Shown here piece by piece: positions 17,471 through 26,441 of a stretch of DNA of 64,000 nt (positions are counted from its first letter, which is position 1; each line of letters starts with the position of its first letter). Made by a program: the position numbers and the translations under genes. Under the pieces are notes generated by a model. The model searched no databases. It saw only the letters and a list, made by a program, of their open reading frames with translations, and was not told where the DNA came from. Source of the stretch: Lysinibacillus antri (lineage in GTDB: Bacteria > Bacillota > Bacilli > Bacillales_A > Planococcaceae). The stretch covers positions 100,110-164,109 of the forward strand of contig NZ_RYYR01000009.1 in the NCBI RefSeq assembly GCF_003977595.1, given 5' to 3'.

Positions 17471-17613
17471 TGACAAAATGTTGTCTAATTCAATTTTTTT
17501 AGTTTAGTACAGCGGAGTTTTTTCTGAAAACTCATTGTATTCACTTAATAATAGTGATAACCTAACTTTTATTAAAAATAATTTGTATACAAAATACGAC
17601 AAAAAGGAAGGAT

Positions 17614-18480
17614 ATGGAAACTTATATGAGTATTTGTGATGAAATAAAAAAGAGGTTTATTCGTTTGTCGAGAGGGCAGCGTAAAGTAGCACAGTTTGTA
17701 ATTGATAATCAAAACATAATTGCTACACATACAGCTTCTGATGTTGGTAAGCTTATAGGAGTAAGTGAATCAACAGTAATTCGTTTTTGTTATGCAATGG
17801 AACTTTCAGGGTTTTCAGAGTTACAAGAAAGAATTAAACGAGACTTAATGGGGGATGAAGAAAGAAGTCAGTCTGATCACCCTCTAATCACGAAAAAGCA
17901 AGAGCATTTATTAAGTGATGTAATGAATCGTGATATTACAAGTATTTTAAATACTATTCAATTAGTGAATGAAAAAGATTTTGAAAAATCAGTAAAATGG
18001 GTGCATGAAGCAGGATTTTTATACGTATTAGGGTTTAGACAATCTTCGGCGACTGCCAATTTCCTAACGTGTACACTAGGAAATTACCGTAAGCACGTAA
18101 AACAAATTCAGCATGATGTTGAAAATATTGTTCAGCAAATCGGAAGTATGGACGAGCAGTCGTTGTTATTCGTAGTTGCTTTGGATGCAGTCCTTGAAGA
18201 CGTGTTAACGATTGCGAAATTAGCAAAAAATAAAAATGTAAAAATTGTTGCGATTACAAATTCAAGTTTATCACCTATTCGTGACTATGCTGATATTATA
18301 TTTACAGTAGGGGCACAAAAGCAATCATCAGCCGAAACAATTATTGCAGCACATTCATTTACACACGCATTAGTTGAAGGAATGGTATCGCAAAATAGAA
18401 AGCAATACACAGCATACAAAAAAGCAAATGCACAGATTGAAAGCAATTTCCTATTTTTAGAAAAATCGAAAATTATTTAA
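17614..18480 (+). CDS. MurR/RpiR-family transcriptional regulator
   Basis: The 288-residue product has an N-terminal HTH_6 domain (residues 5-80, with VGKLIGVSESTVIRFCYAME as the helix-turn-helix) and a C-terminal SIS sugar-phosphate-binding domain (about 125-260). Such proteins repress sugar or amino-sugar genes and respond to a phosphosugar. No catabolic gene is adjacent, so its target is unknown. The start at 17614 is close to its AGGAAGG; ATG at 17626 is an alternative. It diverges from thrC-thrB across the CodY box. Confidence 0.88.
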   Translation: METYMSICDEIKKRFIRLSRGQRKVAQFVIDNQNIIATHTASDVGKLIGVSESTVIRFCYAMELSGFSELQERIKRDLMGDEERSQSDHPLITKKQEHLLSDVMNRDITSILNTIQLVNEKDFEKSVKWVHEAGFLYVLGFRQSSATANFLTCTLGNYRKHVKQIQHDVENIVQQIGSMDEQSLLFVVALDAVLEDVLTIAKLAKNKNVKIVAITNSSLSPIRDYADIIFTVGAQKQSSAETIIAAHSFTHALVEGMVSQNRKQYTAYKKANAQIESNFLFLEKSKII

Positions 18481-18489
18481 GTGATAGAA

Positions 18490-18531
18490 CGTATTCGTAA
18501 ATTGCGGGGGCATTTACGAATGCGTTTTTTT
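18490..18531 (+). terminator. RpiR gene terminator
   Basis: CGTATTCGTAAAT pairs with ATTTACGAATGCG, nearly perfect over 13 bases, then seven T residues. Confidence 0.88.
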
Positions 18532-18534
18532 ATA

Positions 18535-18582
18535 GAAAAGTGGAGGGCGTTCGCTCAGCTCTGAAAGAAACTATAGACTCGA
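18535..18582 (-). repeat. fragment of the dispersed hairpin repeat
   Basis: AAAAGTGGAGGGCGTTCGCT and the following CAGCTCTGAAAGAAACTATAG resemble the left end of the copy at 17282 (AAAAGCGGAAGCGGCTCGCC, then CAGCTCTTAAGAAACTGGAG). The rest of the element is missing. Confidence 0.55.
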
Positions 18583-18718
18583 ATAACAACATCAATTTTT
18601 GTCTATTCTGTCATATATGATTCATGAGCTATGGAAATAAAGTTCTATTTTTCTAATTACACTCTGTTATGATAAAATGTAGTGGAATTATCAACATTAT
18701 TTTAGGGGGACTCATTTG

Positions 18719-19642
18719 ATGAGCAAAGTATTAGTTTTCGGACACAAAAATCCAGATACAGACACAATTACATCAGCAATCGTGTATGCATACTTAAAGC
18801 AACAACTTGGTGTCGATGCAGAAGCAGTGCGTTTAGGTGAAGTCAATAACGAAACAGCTTATGCATTAGAAAAATTCAGTTTCGAAGCACCACGTTTAAT
18901 CGGAAATGTTGCTGAAGAAGCGAAAGAAGTAATCTTAGTTGACCATAATGAACGTCAACAATCAGCAGATGGTATTGAAGCTGTAAAAGTTACAGAAGTA
19001 ATTGACCACCACCGTATTGCGAATTTCGAAACTTCTGATCCTCTTTATTACCGTGCAGAACCTGTTGGATGTACGGCAACAATTTTAAATAAAATGTTTA
19101 AAGAAAATAATGTAGAGGTACCATCAAATATTGCAGGCTTAATGCTTTCTGCAATTGTTTCAGATACGTTATTATTCAAATCCCCAACTTGCACAGAACA
19201 AGACGTACAAGCTGGGAAAGAATTAGCTGAAATCGCAGGAGTAAATGCTGACGAGTACGGTTTAGCTATGTTAAAAGCTGGTGCAGACCTTTCAGATAAA
19301 TCATTAGAAGATTTATTATCATTAGATGCAAAAGAGTTTACTTTTGGTGATGTAAAAGCAGTTGTTGCTCAAGTAAATGCAGTAGATGTAAATGATGTAT
19401 TAAACCGTCAAGATGAGTTAGTTAGCCTATTAAACCAAAATATTGAAGCGAACAATTTAAACTTATTCTTCTTCGTCGTAACAGATATTTTAAACAATGA
19501 TTCAACAGCTGTCGTAGTAGGTAGCGCAAGTGAAGCGGCTGCGAAAGCTTTTGGAAAAGAACTAGTTAATAACCTAGTGGATTTACCAGGTGTTGTATCA
19601 CGTAAAAAACAAATCGTACCTGTATTAACAGAGGGTCTATAA
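18719..19642 (+). CDS. ppaC: manganese-dependent inorganic pyrophosphatase
   Basis: The 307-residue product is a family II (DHH/DHHA2) pyrophosphatase, hydrolysing pyrophosphate with Mn2+ in the cytoplasm. The metal ligands His9, Asp13, Asp15, Asp75, His97 and Asp149 occur at the same numbering as in B. subtilis PpaC ([19 protein letters not shown]). The DHHA2 domain ends with [11 protein letters not shown] chose the ATG at 18719 after AGGGGGA; an in-frame TTG directly before it is unlikely. It is monocistronic. Confidence 0.95.
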   Translation: MSKVLVFGHKNPDTDTITSAIVYAYLKQQLGVDAEAVRLGEVNNETAYALEKFSFEAPRLIGNVAEEAKEVILVDHNERQQSADGIEAVKVTEVIDHHRIANFETSDPLYYRAEPVGCTATILNKMFKENNVEVPSNIAGLMLSAIVSDTLLFKSPTCTEQDVQAGKELAEIAGVNADEYGLAMLKAGADLSDKSLEDLLSLDAKEFTFGDVKAVVAQVNAVDVNDVLNRQDELVSLLNQNIEANNLNLFFFVVTDILNNDSTAVVVGSASEAAAKAFGKELVNNLVDLPGVVSRKKQIVPVLTEGL

Positions 19643-19649
19643 AATAAAT

Positions 19650-19684
19650 AATCCCCGAACTTTTAGTAGGTCGGGGATTTTACT
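19650..19684 (+). terminator. ppaC terminator
   Basis: AATCCCCGA pairs with TCGGGGATT over a 12-base loop, followed by TTTA. Confidence 0.8.
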
Positions 19685-19706
19685 TTTTGCTAAATTCGCT
19701 ACTTAT

Positions 19707-19811
19707 CCGCCAAAAACGGGTTGATATCCGCCAAATTTAGCAATAAATCCGCCAAAATTGGCTAAATACCCGCCAAATTCAGTAATTTATCCGCCAAACT
19801 GGAAAACTCCC
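19707..19811. repeat. five-unit 21-bp CCGCCAAA periodic array
   Basis: CCGCCAAA begins at 19707, 19728, 19749, 19770 and 19791, exactly 21 bases apart. The rest of each unit is A/T-rich and loosely conserved (for example TTTAGCAATAAAT, ATTGGCTAAATAC). A sixth, degenerate unit lacking CCGCC may precede at 19686. Both strands contain stops, so it is noncoding. It fills the gap between convergent ppaC and the Rieske oxidoreductase gene. Confidence 0.85.
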
Positions 19812-19822
19812 CCCGATTCACG

Positions 19823-21205
19823 CTACTTTTTCTTTAACTTCAATGGATACACTGCCGGGCCCTCAATGATATTTCCATTTTTATCGAACCGTGAACCGTG
19901 ACATGGACAATCCCATGTTTCATCGCCTTCATTCCATCTTGTTTTACATCCTAAATGAGTGCATTTTGGCGTTTCAGATCGAGTTAAATACCCGCCAGCT
20001 AGGTTTGTTGTGACAAAGCCTAGTATTTTTAATGCTCTTAAGAAGTTCCGACCAAATTGCCCCCTTGATGGTGAATAAATGTCAGCGGCGCGATGTTTTT
20101 CTTTTGTAATCGAACTTGAAATAATTTCTCCAGCAACGAGTGAGTTGGATAAGCCCCATTTACGATATCCCGTAGCCACGTAAATATTTTGCTCGCCTTC
20201 TGTTAGGTGTCCAATGTAAGGCATTGAATCCGGTGTATCAGGATCTTGGGCACTCCAAGAATACGTTGGCTCTGGTAAGTCAAAAATCGAAGTCATTTCT
20301 ATTTCAAGTGTTTTGTAATAATCCTGTGTATTTCTCTTCGTTCCAGCAGTATGGCTACTACCTCCAAAAATAAAATAAGGCGTATTGGACACTAATGCCG
20401 TACGAATCGTTCGTGTAGGATTTTCAACTGATAAGTATTGACCTTTCCATAATTCAGATGTTTTTGATGCTAATAAATAGGAACGTTCAACAGAAAGTTT
20501 TGTCGTATATAGTCCTTTGATCGATTCGATCGGATAATGGGAGCATAACACTAAATTTTTATAAGAAATGCGATGATCTTCTTCCGTTAACACATAGGAT
20601 TCATCTAAAACAACCTTTGTCACTCTACTATTGACATACATTTGCGCCCCTTCTTTTAAGGCGAGCTTTGTAAAGTGAAGTGCAAAGTTAGTTGGATGAA
20701 TTTGAGCAGTGTCTTCCATTTTAAGCGCCGACGTAATTAGAATGGGAAGTTCAGTATCGGTCGTTTCAATACCAGGCAGATTCAATTTCTTATATGCATC
20801 TAATTCATCCTGTAATGTTTGCTTCCCTTCATTTGTCGTTGCGTATAGATAAGAATCAACTTTTTGAAAAAGATCTACAGAAGCTTGGGATAGAGCATTT
20901 TCAATTGCTTTTTGATTGGCATGAAAATAAGTTTTTACATCTTCTTCTGAAAAAGCCTTCAGTAACTTCGAAAAAACAACGCCATGCTGTGGAGTAAGTT
21001 TTCCTGTTGAATGTCCTGTGGAACCGATTGCAATAGAAGGCTTTGCTTCAAGCAATACAACTTTAATTCCTTTTTTGGCGAGTAAATAGGCAGTATAAAT
21101 TCCAGTCATACCACCACCTACAATACAAACATCACATTCTAATGAACTCGATATTTTTGATAGGGAAATAGAATTTACATTGGATAGCCATAATGAATTT
21201 TGCAT
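19823..21205 (-). CDS. FAD-dependent oxidoreductase with C-terminal Rieske domain (YhfW-like)
   Basis: The 460-residue product begins with a DAO-type FAD domain (CIVGGGMTGIYTAYLLAKKG, residues 27-46) and ends with a Rieske [2Fe-2S] domain, whose ligands are in CTHLGC and CPCHGSRF within the last 50 residues. This fusion matches B. subtilis YhfW. It probably oxidises an amine or amino-acid-like substrate and passes electrons to the Rieske centre; the substrate is unknown. The ribosome site is the GGGGG within a GGGGGCCCCC palindrome. It is a single-gene unit. Confidence 0.88.
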   Translation of the reverse strand: MQNSLWLSNVNSISLSKISSSLECDVCIVGGGMTGIYTAYLLAKKGIKVVLLEAKPSIAIGSTGHSTGKLTPQHGVVFSKLLKAFSEEDVKTYFHANQKAIENALSQASVDLFQKVDSYLYATTNEGKQTLQDELDAYKKLNLPGIETTDTELPILITSALKMEDTAQIHPTNFALHFTKLALKEGAQMYVNSRVTKVVLDESYVLTEEDHRISYKNLVLCSHYPIESIKGLYTTKLSVERSYLLASKTSELWKGQYLSVENPTRTIRTALVSNTPYFIFGGSSHTAGTKRNTQDYYKTLEIEMTSIFDLPEPTYSWSAQDPDTPDSMPYIGHLTEGEQNIYVATGYRKWGLSNSLVAGEIISSSITKEKHRAADIYSPSRGQFGRNFLRALKILGFVTTNLAGGYLTRSETPKCTHLGCKTRWNEGDETWDCPCHGSRFDKNGNIIEGPAVYPLKLKKK

Positions 21206-21337
21206 AAGGGGGCCCCCAGTTATAGTGGTCTTTTCACCAAGTATTGGATAATTATGAGAACGGTATACACGCTAAAGCACATTTATTGTCTGATGAGCAC
21301 TTGCCACGTAAAATGAAGGGAAAAGGAGGAGTCCTAT

Positions 21338-22042
21338 ATGAAAATTGAAGTATGGTCAGATTATGTTTGTCCATTTTGTTATATTGGAAAACGCCAGCTT
21401 GAAAAGGCGATAAAAGATTCAGGATACGAAGGACAGCTAGAAGTTGAATATAAAAGCTTTTTATTAGATCCAACAACACCTATAGATACAGAAGAACCAG
21501 TCTATTCTTCGTTAGCGAACAAATATGGTGTTACAGAAGAGCGTGCAAAAGAAATGACAAAGGGTGTAGCTGAACGAGCAAAAGAAGTGGGACTTGAATA
21601 TGATTTCGATAACATGAAAAATGCAAACACTGTGGCAGCACATCGATTGGCAAAATGGGCGGCTACAAAAGGTAAAGGGGCACAAATGAGTGAAAGACTT
21701 CTTCAAGCCTACTTTTTAGAAGGTGTGGCCATTGGAAAGCATGAAGAATTATTAAAATTAGTCGAGAATATTGGACTAAATACTGCTGAAGCACAGGATA
21801 TTTTAAATGGTGAACAGTTCGCCGATGAAGTAGAGCGTGACATTTACGAAGCTCAAAATATAGGGGTGCGCGGTGTTCCATTTTTTGTTTTCGATAATAA
21901 ATATGGAATTTCAGGAGCTCAACCACAACAGCTTTTTGAACAAACGATTGCACAAGCTGCCAATGAAGCGGGCTTGAAACCAAAGCTGAAAATGATTGGA
22001 GATGAAGGGGAAGCTTGTTCAGATGGACAATGTGATTTGTAA
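21338..22042 (+). CDS. DsbA-family (FrnE-like) thioredoxin-fold oxidoreductase
   Basis: The 234-residue product has the FrnE-type DsbA domain with active site CPFC (Cys11-Cys14) directly in the first strand and no signal peptide, so it acts in the cytoplasm. GVRGVPFFVF carries the cis-proline typical of the fold. A C-terminal CSDGQC adds a second cysteine pair. Related proteins are disulfide isomerases or dithiol reductases linked to oxidative stress. AAAGGAGGAG before the ATG sets the start. It lies among redox genes but in its own unit. Confidence 0.85.
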   Translation: MKIEVWSDYVCPFCYIGKRQLEKAIKDSGYEGQLEVEYKSFLLDPTTPIDTEEPVYSSLANKYGVTEERAKEMTKGVAERAKEVGLEYDFDNMKNANTVAAHRLAKWAATKGKGAQMSERLLQAYFLEGVAIGKHEELLKLVENIGLNTAEAQDILNGEQFADEVERDIYEAQNIGVRGVPFFVFDNKYGISGAQPQQLFEQTIAQAANEAGLKPKLKMIGDEGEACSDGQCDL

Positions 22043-22128
22043 TTGTTCACCAAAAGAATGTTGAAATTCAGTCGAAAGTATGAGGCTTGTTTTCTTGAAA
22101 TACTATTTTAACTCCTATAAGATAACAT

Positions 22129-22150
22129 TATGTCTTGAAATCAAGATATA
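22129..22150 (+). promoter_or_regulatory. MhqR/YodB-type operator ahead of azoR
   Basis: The imperfect palindrome TATGTCTTGAAATCAAGATA (continuing TA) has perfect TCTTGA/TCAAGA arms and resembles the MhqR box (consensus ATCTCGAATTCGAGAT). It lies just downstream of TTGAAA-N17-TAAGAT (22095-22123), where a repressor would block transcription. Confidence 0.55.
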
Positions 22151-22179
22151 TAAAGTTGAACTAAAGGAGTTAACATATA

Positions 22180-22818
22180 ATGACAAATGTATTAGTAATT
22201 AAAGCAAATAACCGACCAGATGGAGTTTCAACGCAAATGTTTGAAACATTCGTTGAAGAAACAAAAAATGTAAATGGCCTTAATGTAACTACTTACGATG
22301 TATATGAAGAGGATACACCGTATTTTGGTCAAGATTTATTTAATGCTTTTGGAAAAGTACAAAGTGGTGAAGAATTAACAGATCTTGAATCTCGTTTACT
22401 TGCTGCAAAACAAAAAGCAATGGATGCTATTACAGCGGCTGACATCGTAGTACTTGCTTTCCCAATGTGGAACTTAACAATTCCAGCAAAACTACACACG
22501 TTCATTGACTATATTTATCAAGCTGGGTTCATGTTTAAATACACTCCAGAAGGGCAAGCAGTACAATTAATGACAGATAAGAAATTCGTTGTATTAAATG
22601 CTCGTGGAGGAATTTACTCAACACCTGAAGCACAACCAATGGAAATGGCAGTAAACTACATTAAAAACGTTTTCGGTGGCGTAGCAGGTATGGAACTTTT
22701 TGATGAAGTTGTAATTGAAGGACATAATGCTAATGCAGACAAAGCGCAAGAAATTATTGCAGAAGGTATGGAACGTGTTAAAGCATCAGCACATAAACTA
22801 GCAAAAGTAACAGCATAA
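22180..22818 (+). CDS. azoR: FMN-dependent NADH:azoreductase/quinone reductase
   Basis: The 212-residue product is an AzoR/AcpD-type flavodoxin-fold enzyme. VVLAFPMWNLTIPAKLHTFIDY, starting near residue 89, contains the FMN-binding PMWN motif, and LNARGG lies near residue 147. It reduces quinones and azo dyes by two electrons at NADH cost, protecting thiols. AAAGGAG sets the start. The operator at 22129 suggests induction by quinones or other electrophiles. A terminator follows, shared with the convergent gene. Confidence 0.92.
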   Translation: MTNVLVIKANNRPDGVSTQMFETFVEETKNVNGLNVTTYDVYEEDTPYFGQDLFNAFGKVQSGEELTDLESRLLAAKQKAMDAITAADIVVLAFPMWNLTIPAKLHTFIDYIYQAGFMFKYTPEGQAVQLMTDKKFVVLNARGGIYSTPEAQPMEMAVNYIKNVFGGVAGMELFDEVVIEGHNANADKAQEIIAEGMERVKASAHKLAKVTA

Positions 22819-22827
22819 CTTATTTAA

Positions 22828-22866
22828 CAACCCGACGTATAAATATGTCGGGTTGAATTTTTTAAA
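22828..22866. terminator. terminator between azoR and the DUF2500 gene
   Basis: CAACCCGAC pairs with GTCGGGTTG around a ten-base loop. TTTTTT follows on the plus strand; the minus side is less T-rich. Confidence 0.82.
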
Positions 22867-22875
22867 ATAATAGTA

Positions 22876-23220
22876 TTAATATTTTCGTTCGAAAGTGATG
22901 AAACGTGTACCTTGAAATGTTAGTAGTCCTAAATCATCCTCTGCCAAAAGCCCATATTGCTCGCCCGCAATCTGAAATTCCATTCGATCGCCGCTTTCTA
23001 CTTCAAAAGTAGTATAATATGTTGTTCTCGTATGATCGCCAAAGACACTCGTACGTTTCGTAACGACTTTTGCAGGTACAGTCAGGGTAGGAGAAGCATT
23101 ATTTTTAGCCCCTTGCTTAATAGATGAAAAAATCATATGTAAAACTGTACCAATTACAATAATAAAAATAACTCCAATAAATATTGGCACAAAGTTAAAT
23201 AGCAAATCCCCGAAGAACAT
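22876..23220 (-). CDS. DUF2500 membrane protein
   Basis: The 114-residue product has one N-terminal hydrophobic segment (residues 7-28), then a soluble beta-rich domain with VPAKVVTKRTSVFGDHTRTT and YYTTFEVESGDRMEF, the pattern of DUF2500 proteins. Function is unknown. Two ATGs lie close together; the frame-correct one has AAAGGAGG nine bases upstream. It is convergent with azoR. Confidence 0.85.
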   Translation of the reverse strand: MFFGDLLFNFVPIFIGVIFIIVIGTVLHMIFSSIKQGAKNNASPTLTVPAKVVTKRTSVFGDHTRTTYYTTFEVESGDRMEFQIAGEQYGLLAEDDLGLLTFQGTRFITFERKY

Positions 23221-23424
23221 TGCATAAAACCTCCTTTTATTGTTTGTATATGACGCATTCTAATTGTCGAAATGAATAGTTCGTTCTGTCAGTTCATAAA
23301 ATTTTTGAAGTAAGAAGAAAAACACAGTTAATCGAAGTTATGGTAGTTGGTTTTAATTCTATTAATGATATATACGAATGAAAGATGCGATGGTTACAAG
23401 TAATTTACAAACTAAAATAAAAAA

Positions 23425-23450
23425 AATCTAACTTATTAAAAAGTTAGATT
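23425..23450 (-). terminator. yceI terminator
   Basis: AATCTAACTT and AAGTTAGATT form a ten-base stem; on the minus strand it is followed by eight or more T residues. Confidence 0.82.
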
Positions 23451-23463
23451 CATAGAGTAATCG

Positions 23464-23991
23464 TTATATAGGGTAAAGTTGAAAATCAATTGTAACGTCA
23501 ACATTTTCACTAATTAATAATCCACCAGATTCAAGTACCGCATTATACAGTAGCCTAAACTCTTTTCGATTTATACGGGTCGATGCAGAAAATGCGTATG
23601 TATCTTGCCCCCAGGGACTTTGCACGTGGCCATTATAGGTTGCTTGAAAGGTAATCGGTTTCATTACATCTTTTATTGTTAAGTTCCCTATTATATTATA
23701 GTTTTGATCGTTTATTTTACTAATAGTAGTCGCTACAAAATTGATTTTAGGATATTTATCTGCATGGAAAAAATCGGCGGAAACTAAATGGTTATCCCGA
23801 GCTTGATCTTTCGTTGAAATACTGGCAACATCAATTTCTATCGCTATTTTTGCAGTTGTTAAGTCTTCTAATGTGTCAGCTTCAATTACTGCTGAGTAGG
23901 AATCAAATACTCCTTTTACATTGGTTATCATCATATGTTTGACAGAAAATGTTATAGATGAGTGAGAGAAATCAATTGAATACTTAACCAT
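23464..23991 (-). CDS. YceI-family isoprenoid-binding protein
   Basis: The 175-residue product shows the lipocalin-like YceI pattern: FSHSSITFSVKHMMITNVKG at the start, SADFFHADKYPKINF and GNLTIKDVMKPITF in the middle. The family binds polyisoprenoid lipids, including quinone-like molecules, and is often stress-linked. No signal peptide is seen, so it is likely cytoplasmic. The ribosome site is GGGGTG. It lies between azoR and the YodB-like regulator, but in its own transcription unit. Confidence 0.9.
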   Translation of the reverse strand: MVKYSIDFSHSSITFSVKHMMITNVKGVFDSYSAVIEADTLEDLTTAKIAIEIDVASISTKDQARDNHLVSADFFHADKYPKINFVATTISKINDQNYNIIGNLTIKDVMKPITFQATYNGHVQSPWGQDTYAFSASTRINRKEFRLLYNAVLESGGLLISENVDVTIDFQLYPI

Positions 23992-24181
23992 AGATACACC
24001 CCAACTTTTTCTACTTTATTACTAAATAATAGCTGAAATTGAATAAGTGTACAATCGGTGTAAATAATAAATATTAAAGTTAGTGTCAGTTACTTTTTGT
24101 AACTTGATTTAAAATGGTACACTATAATGAGAACTTAAATTCTACCCAATAGACAAATGGAGAAAACAGGGGTGAAAAGTA

Positions 24182-24490
24182 GTGAAAGAAACGAAATTAT
24201 GCCCTCGACTTTCAAAAGCAATGGAGCTATTAGGAAAGCGATGGACTACATTAATTTTATATCAATTGTTAGATGGCCCCCAACGTTTTAATGAGATTGA
24301 GTCAGCCTTGCCGGTAAGTGGTCGTTTACTCTCCGAACGGTTAAAAGAGTTAGAGAAAGAAGAGATTGTTCAACGGAAAGTGTACGCGGATGTTCCTGTG
24401 CGTGTGGAATATTCCCTCACTGAAAAGGGGAGTGCCTTAGAAGGGGCAATACGCGAAGTTGAAAATTGGTCACAAACATGGATAAAATAG
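24182..24490 (+). CDS. HxlR/YodB-type redox-sensing repressor
   Basis: The 102-residue product is a winged-helix HxlR protein. LCPRLSKAMELLGKRWTTLI aligns with the start of B. subtilis YodB/CatR, including the single conserved Cys7, the quinone and diamide sensor of YodB; LSERLKELEKEEIVQRKV is the recognition region. It is the only cysteine in the chain. YodB represses azoreductase genes, and azoR lies 1.4 kb away here, so azoR is a natural candidate target. It starts at GTG after GGGGTGA. Confidence 0.85.
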   Translation: MKETKLCPRLSKAMELLGKRWTTLILYQLLDGPQRFNEIESALPVSGRLLSERLKELEKEEIVQRKVYADVPVRVEYSLTEKGSALEGAIREVENWSQTWIK

Positions 24491-24566
24491 TAATTTAAAA
24501 TCTCTTGTCAAAAAGCGTTGTATTACCGATACTAAGAAGTATGACTTTAGAAAGGATTTTGCTTTT

Positions 24567-25487
24567 ATGACAACACAAAGATGGGCAAATGACTTAGCCC
24601 AAATCGTTAATCCTAATAATATAAAATTAAATGAATCGTTAAAAAAATATACGATGACGAAACTGGGCGGAAACGCGGATATATTCGTCTTACCTGAAAC
24701 AGAGGAAGAAGCAACGGCCATCGTGAAATATGCACACGAGCAGAATATACCTATTTTAATGTTAGGTAACGGATCGAACATGGTTGTGCGGGATGGGGGC
24801 GTTCGAGGGATTGTAATTTGCTTCCAGAAGCTAGATGAAATCCGAGTAGACGTCAATCAAATATACGCTCAAAGTGGTGCCCTAGTAATAAATGTATCCA
24901 AACTAGCAGCGATAAATGGGTTAACTGGTTTTGAATTTGCGTGTGGTATACCAGGTTCAGTTGGTGGTGCTATGGCGATGAATGCTGGAGCATATGGTGG
25001 TGAGATTAAAGATATTATTATCGATTGTACGGTACTAACAAAAGAAGGTGAGCGAATCGTCTTAACAAAAGATGAACTCGAATTAGAATATCGCAAAAGT
25101 ATCATCGCAAAGAAAGAGTATTTCGTGTTATCGTCAAGATTCCAACTTGAACAAGGAATCCAAGAAGAGATTGATGCGAAAATTGCAGATTTAACTTTTA
25201 AGCGAGAATCTAAACAACCATTAGAGTATCCGTCAGCAGGAAGTGTCTTTAAACGTCCGCCAGGCTACTTTGCTGGAAAACTAATTCAAGACAGTGGCCT
25301 TCAAGGAAAAGGCGTGGGGGATGCAGAGGTATCAACGAAACACGCTGGATTTATTATTAATAAAGGAAATGCAACTGCTACAGATTATATCGAAACAATT
25401 AAAATGGTACAAAATGTTGTGAAAGATAAATTTGGAGTAGAATTAGAACTTGAAGTGAAAATTGTTGGGGAAGACTTGACAACCTAA
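24567..25487 (+). CDS. murB: UDP-N-acetylenolpyruvoylglucosamine reductase
   Basis: The 306-residue product is MurB, which reduces UDP-GlcNAc-enolpyruvate to UDP-MurNAc with NADPH and FAD. Seen are YTMTKLGGNADIFV and LGNGSNMVVRDGGVRG (FAD domain), GIPGSVGGAMAMNAGAYGGE, and the YPSAGSVFKRP segment with the catalytic serine of type II MurB. Length is normal. AAAGGA sets the start. It stands alone with a strong terminator. Confidence 0.95.
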   Translation: MTTQRWANDLAQIVNPNNIKLNESLKKYTMTKLGGNADIFVLPETEEEATAIVKYAHEQNIPILMLGNGSNMVVRDGGVRGIVICFQKLDEIRVDVNQIYAQSGALVINVSKLAAINGLTGFEFACGIPGSVGGAMAMNAGAYGGEIKDIIIDCTVLTKEGERIVLTKDELELEYRKSIIAKKEYFVLSSRFQLEQGIQEEIDAKIADLTFKRESKQPLEYPSAGSVFKRPPGYFAGKLIQDSGLQGKGVGDAEVSTKHAGFIINKGNATATDYIETIKMVQNVVKDKFGVELELEVKIVGEDLTT

Positions 25488-25497
25488 CAGATGGAAA

Positions 25498-25530
25498 AAA
25501 GCGCCTTTTTCACAAGAAAGGCGCTTTCTA
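25498..25530 (+). terminator. murB terminator
   Basis: AAAGCGCCTTT and AAAGGCGCTTT form an 11-base perfect stem. The T-run is short. Confidence 0.75.
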
Positions 25531-25554
25531 TCGTAGTAGAAAGGGATTAAACAA

Positions 25555-26313
25555 ATGAAATTCATATCATGGAATGTCAACGGAATTAGAGCATGTATAA
25601 AAAAAGGTTTCCTAGATTATTTTAATGAAATGGATGCGGACTTTTTTTGTATTCAAGAAACAAAATGCCAAGCAGGTCAAGTAGAATTACAATTAGATGG
25701 ATATTTTCAGTATTGGAACTTCGCCGAAAAAAAAGGATACTCTGGTACAGCCATCTTCACGAAGCATGAACCTCTTACTATTAAATACGGTGTAGGTGAT
25801 GCAGAGTCAGAGGATGAAGGACGAATTATTACATTAGAATACAAGGACTTTTATTTAGTTAATGTATATACACCCAACTCGCAGCGAGATTTAGCTCGTC
25901 TACCAAAAAGATTGAAGTGGGAAGAAAACTTATTCCATTACCTAAAGACACTTGATCTCAAAAAACCTGTTATTTATTGTGGCGATTTAAACGTTGCCCA
26001 TGAAGAAGTGGACTTGAAGAATGCAAAATCAAATATTGGAAATTCAGGATTTACATATGAAGAGCGAGGAAAAATGACTGAACTACTGCAATCAGGATTT
26101 ACCGATACGTTCCGCTATTTCAACCCAGAAAGAACAGATGCCTATACATGGTGGAGTTATATGAACAAGGTACGTGAGCGAAATATCGGGTGGAGGATTG
26201 ACTATTTCATTGTGTCTAATCGACTAATCGAAACGATTAAAGCAACAGACATCCATTCTCATGTATTAGGTAGTGATCATTGTCCCATCCTCTTAGAGTT
26301 ATCTAAAAGCTAA
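25555..26313 (+). CDS. exoA: exodeoxyribonuclease III / AP endonuclease
   Basis: The 252-residue product is an Xth-family nuclease that cuts at abasic sites and removes 3'-blocking groups in base excision repair. The fold's landmarks are FISWNVNGIRA at the start, IQETKC (metal-binding Glu), YTPNSQ, GDLNVAH (Asp/Asn active site), RIDYF and GSDHCPI (catalytic Asp-His) at the end. Length matches B. subtilis ExoA. AGAAAGGG precedes the ATG. Confidence 0.95.
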   Translation: MKFISWNVNGIRACIKKGFLDYFNEMDADFFCIQETKCQAGQVELQLDGYFQYWNFAEKKGYSGTAIFTKHEPLTIKYGVGDAESEDEGRIITLEYKDFYLVNVYTPNSQRDLARLPKRLKWEENLFHYLKTLDLKKPVIYCGDLNVAHEEVDLKNAKSNIGNSGFTYEERGKMTELLQSGFTDTFRYFNPERTDAYTWWSYMNKVRERNIGWRIDYFIVSNRLIETIKATDIHSHVLGSDHCPILLELSKS

Positions 26314-26441
26314 TAAGTAAAATATTCTAAGTTCCAAGAAAGATTGACAACTCAATAAATGGACTATAATCTCTAATAAAACAGTTATTTTGTAGAATAA
26401 AGTAGAAATAATAGAATGAAATGAGGGGTGATGAGCACACA

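Noticed and set aside
17177..17613. T-box or other riboswitch for threonine genes
   Set aside because: No GGTGG-type T-box, terminator-antiterminator pair or known aptamer core was found; the space is mostly repeat sequence.
19707..19811. 21-bp array as a CRISPR
   Set aside because: The conserved part is only eight bases, the period is 21 bases and no cas gene is in the window.
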